From Bdellovibrionota bacterium (GTDB lineage: Bacteria; Bdellovibrionota; Bdellovibrionia; Bdellovibrionales; JAEYZS01), in the NCBI GenBank assembly GCA_040386775.1, contig JAZKEU010000019.1, forward strand, positions 1 through 64,000: DNA of 64,000 bases, in the 5' to 3' direction. A model generated the notes under the pieces. That model was not told the DNA's origin and made no database searches. It saw only the letters and a program-made list of their open reading frames with translations. Position numbers and translations under genes: made by a program. This document shows, one piece after another, positions 16,819 to 26,310 of the stretch. Numbering within the stretch: the stretch's first letter is position 1; the number at the start of each line of letters is the position of its first letter.

Positions 16819-17826
16819 ATGAAATTATTGTTGATTATCGCAAGTGTACTTTTAAGTTTAACCAGTTTTTCAGGAGTTGCATTTGGGGCAACACTTCAAA
16901 AGGTTAGAAGTTATGCCAAAGACGGTGCGTTTTATACTGAATTGAGTTTTGATCAAGATGTTTCCGCAGATATGGTTTCTTTAGATTATATAAATGAAAC
17001 GGTTCAGGTCAACCTGTCCCAAACGTCCATGGACAAAAGCATTTCGACAAAAGTTTCTGATGACAAGGTGAGCAGTGTTTATACTTATAGATTAGATAAT
17101 GGTTCTGTAAGATCCAGAATCATTTACAAAAAAGGAATTCAGGCTTCTGAATTCCAAAATTCTACGACTTCTGAAGTTCAAGGTAATAAGATCATTGTTA
17201 AAGTTGTAGATAGAGTGCCTGCATCAGTTGCACAAGTTTCAGATAAGGTTTCAGATGAAGACATGGCTCAAGCTGCTCAGTGGATTGAATCAGCAGATAA
17301 AAAATCTGCGGAAGAAGAAGTAAAGATCGCTGCAGCAAATGCCCAATCCAAGGCTCTCGAGAATAAAAAAGAATCAGAAATTCCAGTTCTAGCTGCAAAG
17401 ACTGAATCTGTAGAGAAAAAAGGTTCTTCCACATCAAGAATTATTTTGAGCCTGGGATTGGTTCTTGGACTACTCTTCGGATTTTCAGTTTTCTTAAAAA
17501 AATTCTTAAGGAAAACTCCATTAAAAAAGAACTCACAAATCAAAGTTTTAACTCAACATTATCTAGGGCCTAAAAAATCCTTAGCCATCATCAGAGTTGC
17601 GGGCGAGAGCATGTTGATCGGGGTAACAGACAATAACATCAATCTCATTAAAACCTTAGCTCTTCTGGATGAAGAAATCCCGCAAGATACGCCAAGAGAT
17701 TTTTCTAAATCTTTGGATCAATCTATGGGTCTCAATGCTGCCGCTGATGACGAAGCAGAAGAATTCTCAATCTCAAAAATTAAAGATTTTGTATCTGGCC
17801 GCCTTAAAAATATGAAGGAGCTATAA
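16819..17826 (+). CDS. fliO: Flagellar biosynthesis protein FliO, extended form
   Basis: 335 aa, much longer than enteric FliO (about 120 aa). A signal peptide (cleavage near VAFGA) leads a periplasmic beta-rich domain resembling AMIN (QKVRSYAKDGAFYTELSF to VQVNLSQTSM), then a charged linker, a transmembrane segment (IILSLGLVLGLLFGFSVFL) near residue 210, and the short cytoplasmic FliO core (IKVLTQHYLGPKKSLAIIRV, MLIGVTDNNINLI). Place in the operon before fliP supports the call. FliO helps assemble the FliP ring of the export gate. The AMIN-like reading is tentative. Confidence 0.85.
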   Translation: MKLLLIIASVLLSLTSFSGVAFGATLQKVRSYAKDGAFYTELSFDQDVSADMVSLDYINETVQVNLSQTSMDKSISTKVSDDKVSSVYTYRLDNGSVRSRIIYKKGIQASEFQNSTTSEVQGNKIIVKVVDRVPASVAQVSDKVSDEDMAQAAQWIESADKKSAEEEVKIAAANAQSKALENKKESEIPVLAAKTESVEKKGSSTSRIILSLGLVLGLLFGFSVFLKKFLRKTPLKKNSQIKVLTQHYLGPKKSLAIIRVAGESMLIGVTDNNINLIKTLALLDEEIPQDTPRDFSKSLDQSMGLNAAADDEAEEFSISKIKDFVSGRLKNMKEL

Positions 17827-17829
17827 ACT

Positions 17830-18600
17830 TTGAAGAAGTCGTTACTTGCATCATTTGTTCTACCTGTAGGATTGCTCCTGACAATTTTTTTGGGTGGTGC
17901 ATCGGTTGCTCATGCTCAAGGTGTAACTTTACCAAATATCACGATGGGTTTTAAATCCACACAGAATCCAACGGAAGTTGTGAACACAATTAAGATCATT
18001 ATGATCTTAACGGTTTTGACTCTGGCTCCGGCGATTTTGATCATGATGACTTCCTTCACAAGGCTGATCATTGTGTTGTCTTTCTTAAGACAAGCGATCG
18101 GTACACAACAAATGCCACCTAATCAATTGTTGATTGGTCTATCGCTGTTTTTATCACTCTTCATTATGTCTCCCGCGATCAGTGAAATTAATGAGAAAGC
18201 ATTAAAACCTTATCTTGATGGAAAAGTAAGTCAAGAAGCGGCTTTTGACAATGCAATGGCTCCTTTAAGAAAATTCATGTTCAACCAAACAAGAGATGCG
18301 GATTTAGCATTGTTCACAAAACTTGCAAGAGTAGAGCAACCAAAAACGCGCGCTGATGTCCCGTCTGCAGTTTTAATTCCGGCATTTATTATTTCTGAAC
18401 TTAAAACCGCGTTCCAAATTGGATTTATTATTTATCTACCATTTCTAGTGATCGATCTTGTGGTGGCAAGCGTTCTTATGGCGATGGGTATGATGATGTT
18501 GCCTCCAGTGGTGGTGTCATTGCCGTTTAAAATTATGCTTTTTGTTTTAGTGGATGGATGGGGATTGATTATTGGCTCGCTCGTAAAGAGCTTCGGTTGA
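17830..18600 (+). CDS. fliP: Flagellar export gate protein FliP
   Basis: 256 aa from TTG 17830; AAGGAG lies at the end of fliO, about 8-9 nt before it. A cleavable-type signal (ending SVAHAQG) and four membrane segments are visible, with the conserved ILTVLTLAPAILIMMTSFTRLIIVLSFLRQA and the C-terminal MGMMMLPPVVVSLPFKIMLF regions (each cited in part). FliP forms the pentameric core of the type III export gate with FliQ and FliR. Confidence 0.96.
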   Translation: MKKSLLASFVLPVGLLLTIFLGGASVAHAQGVTLPNITMGFKSTQNPTEVVNTIKIIMILTVLTLAPAILIMMTSFTRLIIVLSFLRQAIGTQQMPPNQLLIGLSLFLSLFIMSPAISEINEKALKPYLDGKVSQEAAFDNAMAPLRKFMFNQTRDADLALFTKLARVEQPKTRADVPSAVLIPAFIISELKTAFQIGFIIYLPFLVIDLVVASVLMAMGMMMLPPVVVSLPFKIMLFVLVDGWGLIIGSLVKSFG

Positions 18601-18622
18601 TAATTGAAAAAGGTGGTGTGAA

Positions 18623-18892
18623 GTGACTGACGAATTAATCATGCAATTGGGTCAAGAGACATTAAAGACCGCGGCGTTGTTGTCTGCGCCAATTCTTATT
18701 ACGGCACTTGTTGTGGGTTTGGTGATCAGTGTTCTGCAAGCGATTACACAAATTAACGAGGCAACACTGACATTCATACCCAAAATTATCATCGTGGCGG
18801 TGGTCATCGTGATCACGGGACCATGGATGCTTGATATAATGAGCAGATTTACAATTAACTTATTAGAAAACATAACAGATTACGTAAGGTAA
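18623..18892 (+). CDS. fliQ: Flagellar export gate protein FliQ
   Basis: 89 aa starting at GTG 18623 with AAGGTGG upstream. Two transmembrane hairpin helices (TAALLSAPILITALVVGLVI and FIPKIIIVAVVIVITGPWML) flank the conserved SVLQAITQINEATL loop. The size matches the family exactly. It wraps around the FliP/FliR helical gate in the inner membrane. Confidence 0.96.
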   Translation: MTDELIMQLGQETLKTAALLSAPILITALVVGLVISVLQAITQINEATLTFIPKIIIVAVVIVITGPWMLDIMSRFTINLLENITDYVR

Positions 18893-18919
18893 AAACGTTT
18901 AAAGCATTAAGGATTAAAA

Positions 18920-19699
18920 GTGGAAAGTATTTATAACCTATCAGATGTTCAGATTGTAGGATTCGCCCTTGTGCTGATCCGCATCTCTGCATTCTTCGTA
19001 GCGTTCCCACTTGTTGAAGGCGCAAGTATGCCTCCAATGGTTAAGCTTCTTTTGTCACTTGCGATGACTATTATCATCTATCCAACAGTGAATTCCTCAG
19101 GGATTGATCCTGAAATCATGTCAGGATCATTATTTGTTTTGTCCATCAAAGAAGCTCTTATGGGTCTATTTGTAGGATTTATGGCAAGATTCTTTTTTCA
19201 TATTCTAGCGGTATGTGCAGAGATCATTACACTATCAGTGGGTCTTTCAGCAGATCAGGTTTTTAATCCACATATGGATAGAAGAGTAACTAGCATCGAG
19301 CAGTTCCACGTTTTGATCGGTGGTTTATTCTTCTTGGCTTTCAATGGTCATCATTATTTTATTCAAGGTTTGGTAGAGAGTTTCAACGCGGTTCCATTAT
19401 CACAAACATCATTTAATTTTGTAGTTTTGAGAGATATCGCAGTTGGAGTTCAATTCATATTGGTTATGGGGATTAAATTGTCGGCCCCGGTATTGGGTGC
19501 AATTTTCCTAGCGAATATGGCTATGGGTATTATTGGTAGAGCGGTTCCTCAAATTAATGTTTTGGTAACGAGCTGGCCAGTGAACATTATGTTGGGTTTT
19601 GCGGTGATGTTTGTATCACTTCCTTTGTTTATGTTGAGCATGGGTGAAACGTTAAATTGGAGTATTGAGAATTTGTTCGCAATACTGAAACACATTTAA
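18920..19699 (+). CDS. fliR: Flagellar export gate protein FliR
   Basis: 259 aa starting at GTG 18920 with a weak AAGGA nearby. Six membrane helices; typical RISAFFVAFPL near the N-terminus, a conserved LSADQVFNPH region and AVPQINVLVTSWPVNIMLG toward the C-terminus. FliR completes the FliP5-FliQ4-FliR1 export gate. It lies between fliQ and flhB, the usual order. Confidence 0.95.
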   Translation: MESIYNLSDVQIVGFALVLIRISAFFVAFPLVEGASMPPMVKLLLSLAMTIIIYPTVNSSGIDPEIMSGSLFVLSIKEALMGLFVGFMARFFFHILAVCAEIITLSVGLSADQVFNPHMDRRVTSIEQFHVLIGGLFFLAFNGHHYFIQGLVESFNAVPLSQTSFNFVVLRDIAVGVQFILVMGIKLSAPVLGAIFLANMAMGIIGRAVPQINVLVTSWPVNIMLGFAVMFVSLPLFMLSMGETLNWSIENLFAILKHI

Positions 19700-19722
19700 A
19701 ACTTAGAGGAATTTAAGGGAAT

Positions 19723-20823
19723 ATGTCGAGCGAAGAAAACGATTCGGAAAAAACGGAAGACCCAACGGCCCAGCGCCGCGAAGACTTCCGCAAGCAAGGT
19801 CAAGTTGCCCAGAGTAAAGAACTCGCAACGGTACTTATGCTTTTTGGAGCATCATTATTGATATGGATGCTTGGTCGTTATTTCTTTGCCCAAATGGCAG
19901 AGCTTTTTGTAAAATCTTATGGTGACTTTATTATTACGGCGGCTAGAGATGGCGATTACAAAACCGCAATTTTATTTGCCGGTAAAAAAGCTTTAAACGT
20001 TATTCTTCCGGTGTTTGGCTTAGTATTCCTTATAGGAATTTCTGCATCTCTATTTCAAATAGGGTTTTTGTCGACGTCAGAAACCATCTCTCCAAATTTT
20101 GATAAAATTAATCCGATTAACGGTTTAAAAAAGCTTTTATCAATGACTTCGGTAGTAGAAGGGCTAAAAGCCATTATAAAAGTATCGATCATAGGCTTTG
20201 TAGTTTACACGATCATTAAAACAGAAATTTTAAAATCACCATTCATGATCAATTACACGATTGAGCAGTTGTCAGGATACTTTGGTGATATTTCATTTAG
20301 ACTTATCTTTGGTGTGGCGATTGCTATGACCTTCTTGGCTCTTTTCGATTACGGTTTTCAGCGTTGGGAAATGGAAAAGAAAATGAGAATGACAAAACAA
20401 GAAATCAAAGAGGAAGTGAAAACCAGAGAAGGGGATCCGCACATCAAGGCTCGTATTCGCAGAATTCAAAGAGAATTAGCGAACAAGAGAATGATGACCG
20501 AAGTTCCAAAGGCAGACGTGATTATCACCAACCCTACACATTTATCTATCGCGCTTAAATACAGCGCAAATCTTCCGGCACCCCAAGTGATTGCAAAAGG
20601 TGCGGGCGCAGTGGCTCTTAGAATTAGAGAGCTTGCAAAAGAACACGAGATTCCAATTGTTGAGAACAAGCCTTTGGCGAGAACAATTTTTAAAACTCTT
20701 AAAGTGGGACAAATAATTCCGAGAGAGCTTTTTAATGCGGTAGCTGAAGTACTTGCATATGTTTATAAATTGAGACGCAAAAGAAGACCAAGCAGTGCAA
20801 GACAACCGGAAATGGGGCTGTAG
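19723..20823 (+). CDS. flhB: Flagellar export switch protein FlhB
   Basis: 366 aa. The N-terminus (ENDSEKTEDPTAQRREDFRKQG) is the family signature, four membrane segments follow, and the cytoplasmic domain carries the autocleavage motif NPTH at about residues 270-273. Cleavage there switches export from rod/hook to filament substrates. The C-terminus is basic (KLRRKRRPSSARQ). The stop codon directly abuts the ATG of flhA. Confidence 0.96.
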   Translation: MSSEENDSEKTEDPTAQRREDFRKQGQVAQSKELATVLMLFGASLLIWMLGRYFFAQMAELFVKSYGDFIITAARDGDYKTAILFAGKKALNVILPVFGLVFLIGISASLFQIGFLSTSETISPNFDKINPINGLKKLLSMTSVVEGLKAIIKVSIIGFVVYTIIKTEILKSPFMINYTIEQLSGYFGDISFRLIFGVAIAMTFLALFDYGFQRWEMEKKMRMTKQEIKEEVKTREGDPHIKARIRRIQRELANKRMMTEVPKADVIITNPTHLSIALKYSANLPAPQVIAKGAGAVALRIRELAKEHEIPIVENKPLARTIFKTLKVGQIIPRELFNAVAEVLAYVYKLRRKRRPSSARQPEMGL

Positions 20824-22917
20824 ATGGAAGGTTTATTCCAGTTTATTAAAAAATTTGATGGAATTACAAAGAACACCGATCTCTTGATGGCGTTCGGCTT
20901 AATCGCCGTGATCATCTTTATGATCATTCCGCTTCCGCCATTCTTGCTAGACGTTGCTTTGACAATGTCTTTAGCACTCAGCTTATTGATTTTACTTTCT
21001 GCTTTGTATGCGACTAAAGCTTTAGATTTCAGTGTGTTCCCGTCATTACTTTTGGTGGCCACACTTTTCCGGTTGTCACTAAACATTGCTACGACAAGAT
21101 TAGTTTTAAGTCACGGACACGAAGGTACAGCCGCAGCTGGACATGTTGTTGAAGCTTTCGGCGGCTTCGTTGTTGGTGATAATTACATTATCGGTTTGAT
21201 TCTCTTCCTCATTTTGATTGTGATCAACTTTGTCGTTATCACAAAGGGTTCTGGAAGAGTTGCCGAAGTTGCTGCGAGATTTACATTGGATGCAATGCCA
21301 GGTAAACAAATGTCAATTGATGCAGACTTAAATGCAGGTCTTATCAACGAAGAAGAAGCAAGACGCAGAAGAAAAGAAATCGAAGCCGAAGCTGATTTCT
21401 ATGGATCTATGGATGGTGCCAGCAAGTTCGTAAGAGGGGATGCCATAGCCGGTATCGTAATCACAGGGATTAACATTCTTGGAGGATTATTGATCGGCGT
21501 TCTACAAAAAGGCTTAGATATTTCAACAGCCGCTGAGTATTACACAAAATTAACTATTGGAGACGGCCTCGTATCTCAAATACCCGCACTTATCATTTCT
21601 ACAGCCGCAGGTACAATTGTAACTCGCTCTTCAAGTGGTAAGAACATGGGTACCGAAATGGCGAAGCAGTTATTCTTAAAACCTAGAGCTGTGAATATCG
21701 CATCTGTTGTTATGATTTTATTGGGCCTTATCCCAGGTTTCCCATTCTTTCCATTCGCGATCATGTCAGCAGGAACTGCGCTGATCGCTTGGTTTATGAC
21801 AAAGCTAGAGGCGGAAAAAGCTCAAGAAGAAATCACAAAGGCTCAGGACGCTGCTGCAAAACCAAAGGAAAACGTGGAAGGACTTCTTGCGCTGGACACT
21901 TTGGAACTCGAAGTTGGTTATGGCTTAATAAGTGTAGTTGAGAGTTCAAACTCTGGCGACTTATTAGAAAGAATCGTAAGCATTAGAAAACAATTTGCCC
22001 TTGATCTTGGAATCGTGGTTCCGAGTATTCATATCAGAGATAATTTACAATTGAATCCGGGCGAATACCGCATCCTTATTAAAGGAGCAACGGTCGGTAA
22101 AGGTATATTGCAAACAGACAGTCTTCTTGCGATGGATCCAGGAAATGTTCTTAGAGGAGTTGATGGAACTCCTACAAAAGAACCTGCCTTCGGTCTTGAC
22201 GCTCTTTGGATTTCTGAGGCAACGAGAGACGAGGCGGAACTTGCTGGTTACACCGTGGTGGATTTACCGACAGTCATTGCTACGCACTTGACGGAAGTGG
22301 TAAGAACAAATGCACATGAGTTGATTGGTCGCCAAGAAGTGACGAAGCTCGTGGATGGAATCAAGAAAACTCATCCAAAAGTTGTTGAAGAACTTATCCC
22401 TGAGCACATGTCGATTGGTTCTCTTGTACAAGTTCTCAAAGGTCTCCTCAAAGAACAAGTTTCTATTAGAGATCTACTTACGATCATGGAAACTTTGGGT
22501 GATGAGTCTCAAAAAACAAAAGACATTGAAATGCTTGTTGAGGGCACAAGAAAACGTTTATCAAGAAGCATCACTCGAAAATACACCAACGACGAAGGAA
22601 TTATTCCGGTCTTGTCACTTTCTCCAATGGTGGAAGAGACGATTACAAATTCACTTCTGCAAACTGAAAATGGCATTCAGTTGGTGATGGATCCGCATAC
22701 CGCAAATAAATTAATCATGGAGCTTTCAAGACAGATTGAAAGAAACCCTGACATCGCTTCATCTCCGATTCTTTTGACGTCGCCGACGATCAGAAGACAC
22801 ATACATAAATTAACATCTAGATTCATACCTCAATTGGTTGTTCTTTCTCATAACGAATTAACATCAGATGCTCAGGTGAGCTCTGTAGGAACTGTGGAGA
22901 TAGCAAATGCAGGTTAA
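20824..22917 (+). CDS. flhA: Flagellar export apparatus protein FlhA
   Basis: 697 aa, full length. The N-terminal half has about eight membrane segments with the FHIPEP-family signature around SVFPSLLLVATLFRLSLNIA and GDAIAGIVITGINILGG, and a conserved cytoplasmic loop with the RRRKEIEAEADFYGSMDGA region. The C-terminal cytoplasmic domain (from about residue 350) forms the nonameric substrate-docking ring. It starts on the base after the flhB stop and overlaps flhF by 11 nt, so translation is coupled. Confidence 0.96.
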   Translation: MEGLFQFIKKFDGITKNTDLLMAFGLIAVIIFMIIPLPPFLLDVALTMSLALSLLILLSALYATKALDFSVFPSLLLVATLFRLSLNIATTRLVLSHGHEGTAAAGHVVEAFGGFVVGDNYIIGLILFLILIVINFVVITKGSGRVAEVAARFTLDAMPGKQMSIDADLNAGLINEEEARRRRKEIEAEADFYGSMDGASKFVRGDAIAGIVITGINILGGLLIGVLQKGLDISTAAEYYTKLTIGDGLVSQIPALIISTAAGTIVTRSSSGKNMGTEMAKQLFLKPRAVNIASVVMILLGLIPGFPFFPFAIMSAGTALIAWFMTKLEAEKAQEEITKAQDAAAKPKENVEGLLALDTLELEVGYGLISVVESSNSGDLLERIVSIRKQFALDLGIVVPSIHIRDNLQLNPGEYRILIKGATVGKGILQTDSLLAMDPGNVLRGVDGTPTKEPAFGLDALWISEATRDEAELAGYTVVDLPTVIATHLTEVVRTNAHELIGRQEVTKLVDGIKKTHPKVVEELIPEHMSIGSLVQVLKGLLKEQVSIRDLLTIMETLGDESQKTKDIEMLVEGTRKRLSRSITRKYTNDEGIIPVLSLSPMVEETITNSLLQTENGIQLVMDPHTANKLIMELSRQIERNPDIASSPILLTSPTIRRHIHKLTSRFIPQLVVLSHNELTSDAQVSSVGTVEIANAG

Positions 22918-24445
22918 GAAATTTGAAGCACCAACAATGAAAGAGGCATTAGAAATGGTAAAAAGCCATTTGGGGCCCGGTGCAATCATCCTCAATGCAA
23001 AAGACAATAGCCGCGGATTTGGCCTTATGGGAAAAAACAGCATCGAGATCACAGCAGCTATTTCCGAAGTGGAATTAAAAAAGAAACAATGGGCGGAGAG
23101 CCGACTCAAAGACGAACAACTTGCGCTTTTAAGACAGAAATCAATGAAGATTCAAAAAGAATTTATTGAGAAGAGCGTAAGAAGGTATACCGACAATAAG
23201 GATGAAGACGAAAAGAAAAGACGTCCACCTACTCAAATGAGATACATCGATATCGATGACGGACGTAACAATCAATTGTCAGATCAAATGAATTACGAGG
23301 AAGCTAGGGCCAGATCTCAATCTAGAACTGTGGATGATCTGCTCAAAGAGATTGGTCAGCCGCAAAGATTTGTGGAAACCACCAAGCAAAGCTACTCCAC
23401 AATTCAAGATGCTCCTACAAAGGCAACAACCGCCGATCAAAGAGTGAGAACTGCCGCACAAATGGCTTTGAGAGCTTTTGAAGATGCGGAGATTGCTCGC
23501 GCACAAGAAAAGCCAAAGGCAAAAGTATCCACTCAGACTTCTATGAACGAAGTTCAAGCGCTAAAAAATGAAATTTTAAATCTAAGAAGCATGATTCAGA
23601 ACTTCCAACAAGTTCCTCAAGCCAAGGCGCAAGAAGTGGCCTCGCATTCGGGTGCCGCTCAAGGAATTAGTTTTGAATTGAGTGGAATCTATAACAAGTT
23701 AACTCAAGCCGGAATTTCTGAAGAACACGCAGTAAGACTTTTGAATCTTGCAAAAAGTGGCCTAACAAATATTTCCGGCAGACAATCACTTGTTGAAGGT
23801 TATATTGCCAAGCACATGATGAGCGAAATCAATGTGTGCGAACCGACCGACGCTTCACCCATCCAAATGTTCTTAGGTACAACGGGAAGTGGAAAATCGG
23901 CTTCACTGATCAAGTTAGCAAGTCATTATGTGATTAACCAAAATAAAAAAGTAGGAATTTTAACTGCGGACACCGAAAAAGTAGGAGCAGTTGAACAGTT
24001 GAGAACTTACTCGCAAATTTTGAATGTTCCATTTGGTGTGTTAAAGAAACCAGAAGATTGGAGATCGGTAGTTGAGTCGTTAAGAAATCTCGACTACGTT
24101 TTGATCGATTTCCCTGGAAACACTCTAAAGGAAATGGAAGCCATCGAAAGAATAAGAAAGATGCTTCCTCCGGATCAAGCACCTTGTGATCGTCACTTGG
24201 TGATTTCATCTACATTCAAAGACAAAGACGCTTTTGAAATTGCAGAAAGATATAGAATCGCAAAACCAACGGACATTATCTTTAGCAAATTAGACGAAGC
24301 GGTGACGCATGGATTGATTTACAACTTCCAAAAGAAGTTTGATTTACCAATCTTCTCATTCGGTACGGGCCCAGGTCTTCCGGAAGATTTTGAGTTCGCA
24401 TCCAAAGAAAGAGTTATTGATTTAATCTTTAGAATTACAAAGTAA
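22907..24445 (+). CDS. flhF: Flagellar-placement GTPase FlhF with altered GTPase motifs
   Basis: 512 aa. The N-terminal B domain begins MQVKKFEAPTMKEALEMVK. A long charged, disordered-looking linker (residues about 65-215) is followed by N and G domains of the SRP-GTPase family. G1 is GTTGSGKS (near 324-331), G4 is SKLD (near 461). G2 reads DTEKVGAVEQLR where DTYRIGAVEQLR is usual, and G3 reads DFPGN where DTAGR is usual, so the catalytic arginines are missing. FlhF recruits the flagellum to the pole; this form may bind GTP but hydrolyse it poorly. Position before flhG confirms identity. Confidence 0.92.
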   Translation: MQVKKFEAPTMKEALEMVKSHLGPGAIILNAKDNSRGFGLMGKNSIEITAAISEVELKKKQWAESRLKDEQLALLRQKSMKIQKEFIEKSVRRYTDNKDEDEKKRRPPTQMRYIDIDDGRNNQLSDQMNYEEARARSQSRTVDDLLKEIGQPQRFVETTKQSYSTIQDAPTKATTADQRVRTAAQMALRAFEDAEIARAQEKPKAKVSTQTSMNEVQALKNEILNLRSMIQNFQQVPQAKAQEVASHSGAAQGISFELSGIYNKLTQAGISEEHAVRLLNLAKSGLTNISGRQSLVEGYIAKHMMSEINVCEPTDASPIQMFLGTTGSGKSASLIKLASHYVINQNKKVGILTADTEKVGAVEQLRTYSQILNVPFGVLKKPEDWRSVVESLRNLDYVLIDFPGNTLKEMEAIERIRKMLPPDQAPCDRHLVISSTFKDKDAFEIAERYRIAKPTDIIFSKLDEAVTHGLIYNFQKKFDLPIFSFGTGPGLPEDFEFASKERVIDLIFRITK

Positions 24446-24473
24446 GGCAGAATTACAAACGGCAAGTAGAGCT

Positions 24474-24495
24474 AGTGCTCACCAGAGTGAGCACT
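24474..24495. repeat. REP-like hairpin between flhF and flhG
   Basis: AGTGCTCAC (24474-24482) and GTGAGCACT (24487-24495) are perfect 9-bp arms with a CAGA loop. Near-identical hairpins occur at 44846-44867 and 47426-47447. It sits inside an operon, so it may tune message stability rather than terminate; there is no T run. Confidence 0.65.
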
Positions 24496-24515
24496 GAGAC
24501 CAGAGGAGTTATTAA

Positions 24516-25364
24516 ATGTCGAGTGCGTACAATTCAGATCTAGAATCAGCATCCAACAGTAAGCTGACAAGAACTTTAACAATTACATCTGGTAAGGGTG
24601 GAGTAGGGAAGACGACTCTCGTGAGTAACCTAGCCCTTACACTGGCATCACAAGGAAAGAAAGTTTTGATTCTTGATGGTGACTTGGGGATGGCGAACGT
24701 GGACATCATGTTTGGAAAACAAGTGCATAAGAACATTTTGAGTGTTCTTGAAGGAGACGCGCCACTCATCGACAGTATCGCTGAACTTCATCCGAATATT
24801 TATTTACTTTCGGGTGGAAGTGGAATCAGAGAATTACAAAAAATAAATGATCATCAAAGACAATTACTATTAGATCAGGTTGCGGCTTTACCAATGCACT
24901 TCGATTATTTGTTGATCGACACGGCTCCCGGAATTGATGACAACGTTCTGTATCTGAATGCGTGCGCACACGAGAGAAATATTATCGTGACGCCAGATCC
25001 AGCAAGCTTAACAGATTCATACGCATTGATTAAAGTTCTACATAAGACATACAAATTAAATAGATTCTCAATCATTGCAAACTTTGTTCGTGATGAAGCA
25101 GAGGGATTAGCACTTTACAAGCGCATGAGTGATGTTGCAGAAAAGTTTTTAAACATCAGTTTGGACTACAAAGGTAGCATCCCAATGGACGTAGCTGTAA
25201 GACGTGCAACAAAGGCGCAACAGTTGGTGGTGGTTTCATCACCTCACTCTCCGTCTAGTCTGGGTATCAAGAATGTAGCCAAACAACTGAACAACGTGAG
25301 TGATATCGAAGAGATCCATGGCGGAATGAAGTTTTTTTGGAACCACCTCTTTGGTGTAGCCTAG
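24516..25364 (+). CDS. flhG: MinD-like ATPase FlhG (FleN)
   Basis: 282 aa. The deviant Walker A SGKGGVGKTT (near residues 28-37), LILDGDLGMANVDIMFG (switch I and the FlhG signature) and LLIDTAPGIDDNVL (Walker B) are intact. It restricts flagellar number with FlhF. The N-terminal 20 residues are Ser/Asn-rich and lack an obvious DQAxxLR helix, the element that stimulates FlhF GTPase in studied species. AGAGGAG precedes the ATG at 24516. The REP-like hairpin lies between it and flhF. Confidence 0.93.
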   Translation: MSSAYNSDLESASNSKLTRTLTITSGKGGVGKTTLVSNLALTLASQGKKVLILDGDLGMANVDIMFGKQVHKNILSVLEGDAPLIDSIAELHPNIYLLSGGSGIRELQKINDHQRQLLLDQVAALPMHFDYLLIDTAPGIDDNVLYLNACAHERNIIVTPDPASLTDSYALIKVLHKTYKLNRFSIIANFVRDEAEGLALYKRMSDVAEKFLNISLDYKGSIPMDVAVRRATKAQQLVVVSSPHSPSSLGIKNVAKQLNNVSDIEEIHGGMKFFWNHLFGVA

Positions 25365-25470
25365 GAAAATATTTATATGTTTAAAGGTATCAATTTGATA
25401 AAATAATGACTGGGGAACAATAAAACAGCTACACGGAAATGCGAGAAATTTTTATTGTTTAGGGGATGAA

Positions 25471-26256
25471 ATGAAGAAGAATGCGCCGTTACTTAAAAAG
25501 TACAAAGAGAGTCCTACAAAACTCACTTCACAGCAAAAAGACAAACTCATTCTAGAGTATGCTCCGCTGATTAAATTTATCGCGCAAAAAATTGCGGTGA
25601 GACTTCCGGCAAACATTGAATTGGATGATCTGATTTCATCTGGTGTGATTGGTTTAATGGATGCTATAGAGAAGTATGATTCAAGTCGTGATAATACATT
25701 CAAAACCTACGCCGAATTTAGAATTCGTGGTGCGATCCTTGATGAATTGAGAGCCCAAGACTGGGTTCCAAGATCGGTGAGAGATAAAGCCAAGCTTTTA
25801 GATCGTACAATGGTAAAATTAGAATCTGATCTGGGAAGAATCGCAAGTGAAGAAGAAGTTGCTGTAGCTCTTAATATGAACATGGATGAATTCCATGGAT
25901 TAGTGAACCAAGTAAGACCGGTGTCACTACTTTCTATCGATGAAGCGGCTACATTCTCAAACGTGGATAAAAAATCTATTTTGAACTTACTAGAAGGTTG
26001 CAAATTTTCAAATCCATTCAATCAATTGAATTTAAAAGCAGTAAAAGAAATCGTAACTAAGGCAATCGAAGAGCTTCCGGAGAAGCAAAGATTAGTGCTT
26101 TCTTTATATTACTACGAAGATCTGAACTTGAAAGAGATCGGACAAGTATTGAGAGTGACAGAGTCGAGAGTGTCTCAATTGCACGCTCAAGCGGTATCTC
26201 GTCTCAGAGGAAAGCTAGCAAGCCACTTTGAGATCGTAGATGAAATTGCTTCTTAA
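25471..26256 (+). CDS. fliA: Flagellar sigma factor FliA (sigma-28)
   Basis: 261 aa. Region 2 (LILEYAPLIKFIAQKIAVRLP, ELDDLISSGVIGLMDAIEKYD and FKTYAEFRIRGAILDELR) and region 4 (LPEKQRLVLSLYYYEDLNLKEIG, HTH RVTESRVSQLHAQAVSRL) are complete and of FliA/WhiG type (motifs given in separated parts). It directs late flagellar genes. Last gene of the operon, ending 26 nt before a strong terminator, so the class III sigma factor is under the sigma-54 promoter at 14682. No anti-sigma FlgM gene is near. Confidence 0.94.
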   Translation: MKKNAPLLKKYKESPTKLTSQQKDKLILEYAPLIKFIAQKIAVRLPANIELDDLISSGVIGLMDAIEKYDSSRDNTFKTYAEFRIRGAILDELRAQDWVPRSVRDKAKLLDRTMVKLESDLGRIASEEEVAVALNMNMDEFHGLVNQVRPVSLLSIDEAATFSNVDKKSILNLLEGCKFSNPFNQLNLKAVKEIVTKAIEELPEKQRLVLSLYYYEDLNLKEIGQVLRVTESRVSQLHAQAVSRLRGKLASHFEIVDEIAS

Positions 26257-26281
26257 TTAAAAATAAAATTTTAAAATTATC

Positions 26282-26310
26282 AAAGCACCAATGAACTTGG
26301 TGCTTTTTTT
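26282..26310 (+). terminator. Rho-independent terminator of the flagellar operon
   Basis: AAAGCACCAA (26282-26291) pairs with TTGGTGCTTT (26297-26306) across a TGAAC loop, followed by a seven-T run to 26310. Classic intrinsic terminator; its end touches the stop codon of the convergent protease gene. Confidence 0.92.
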
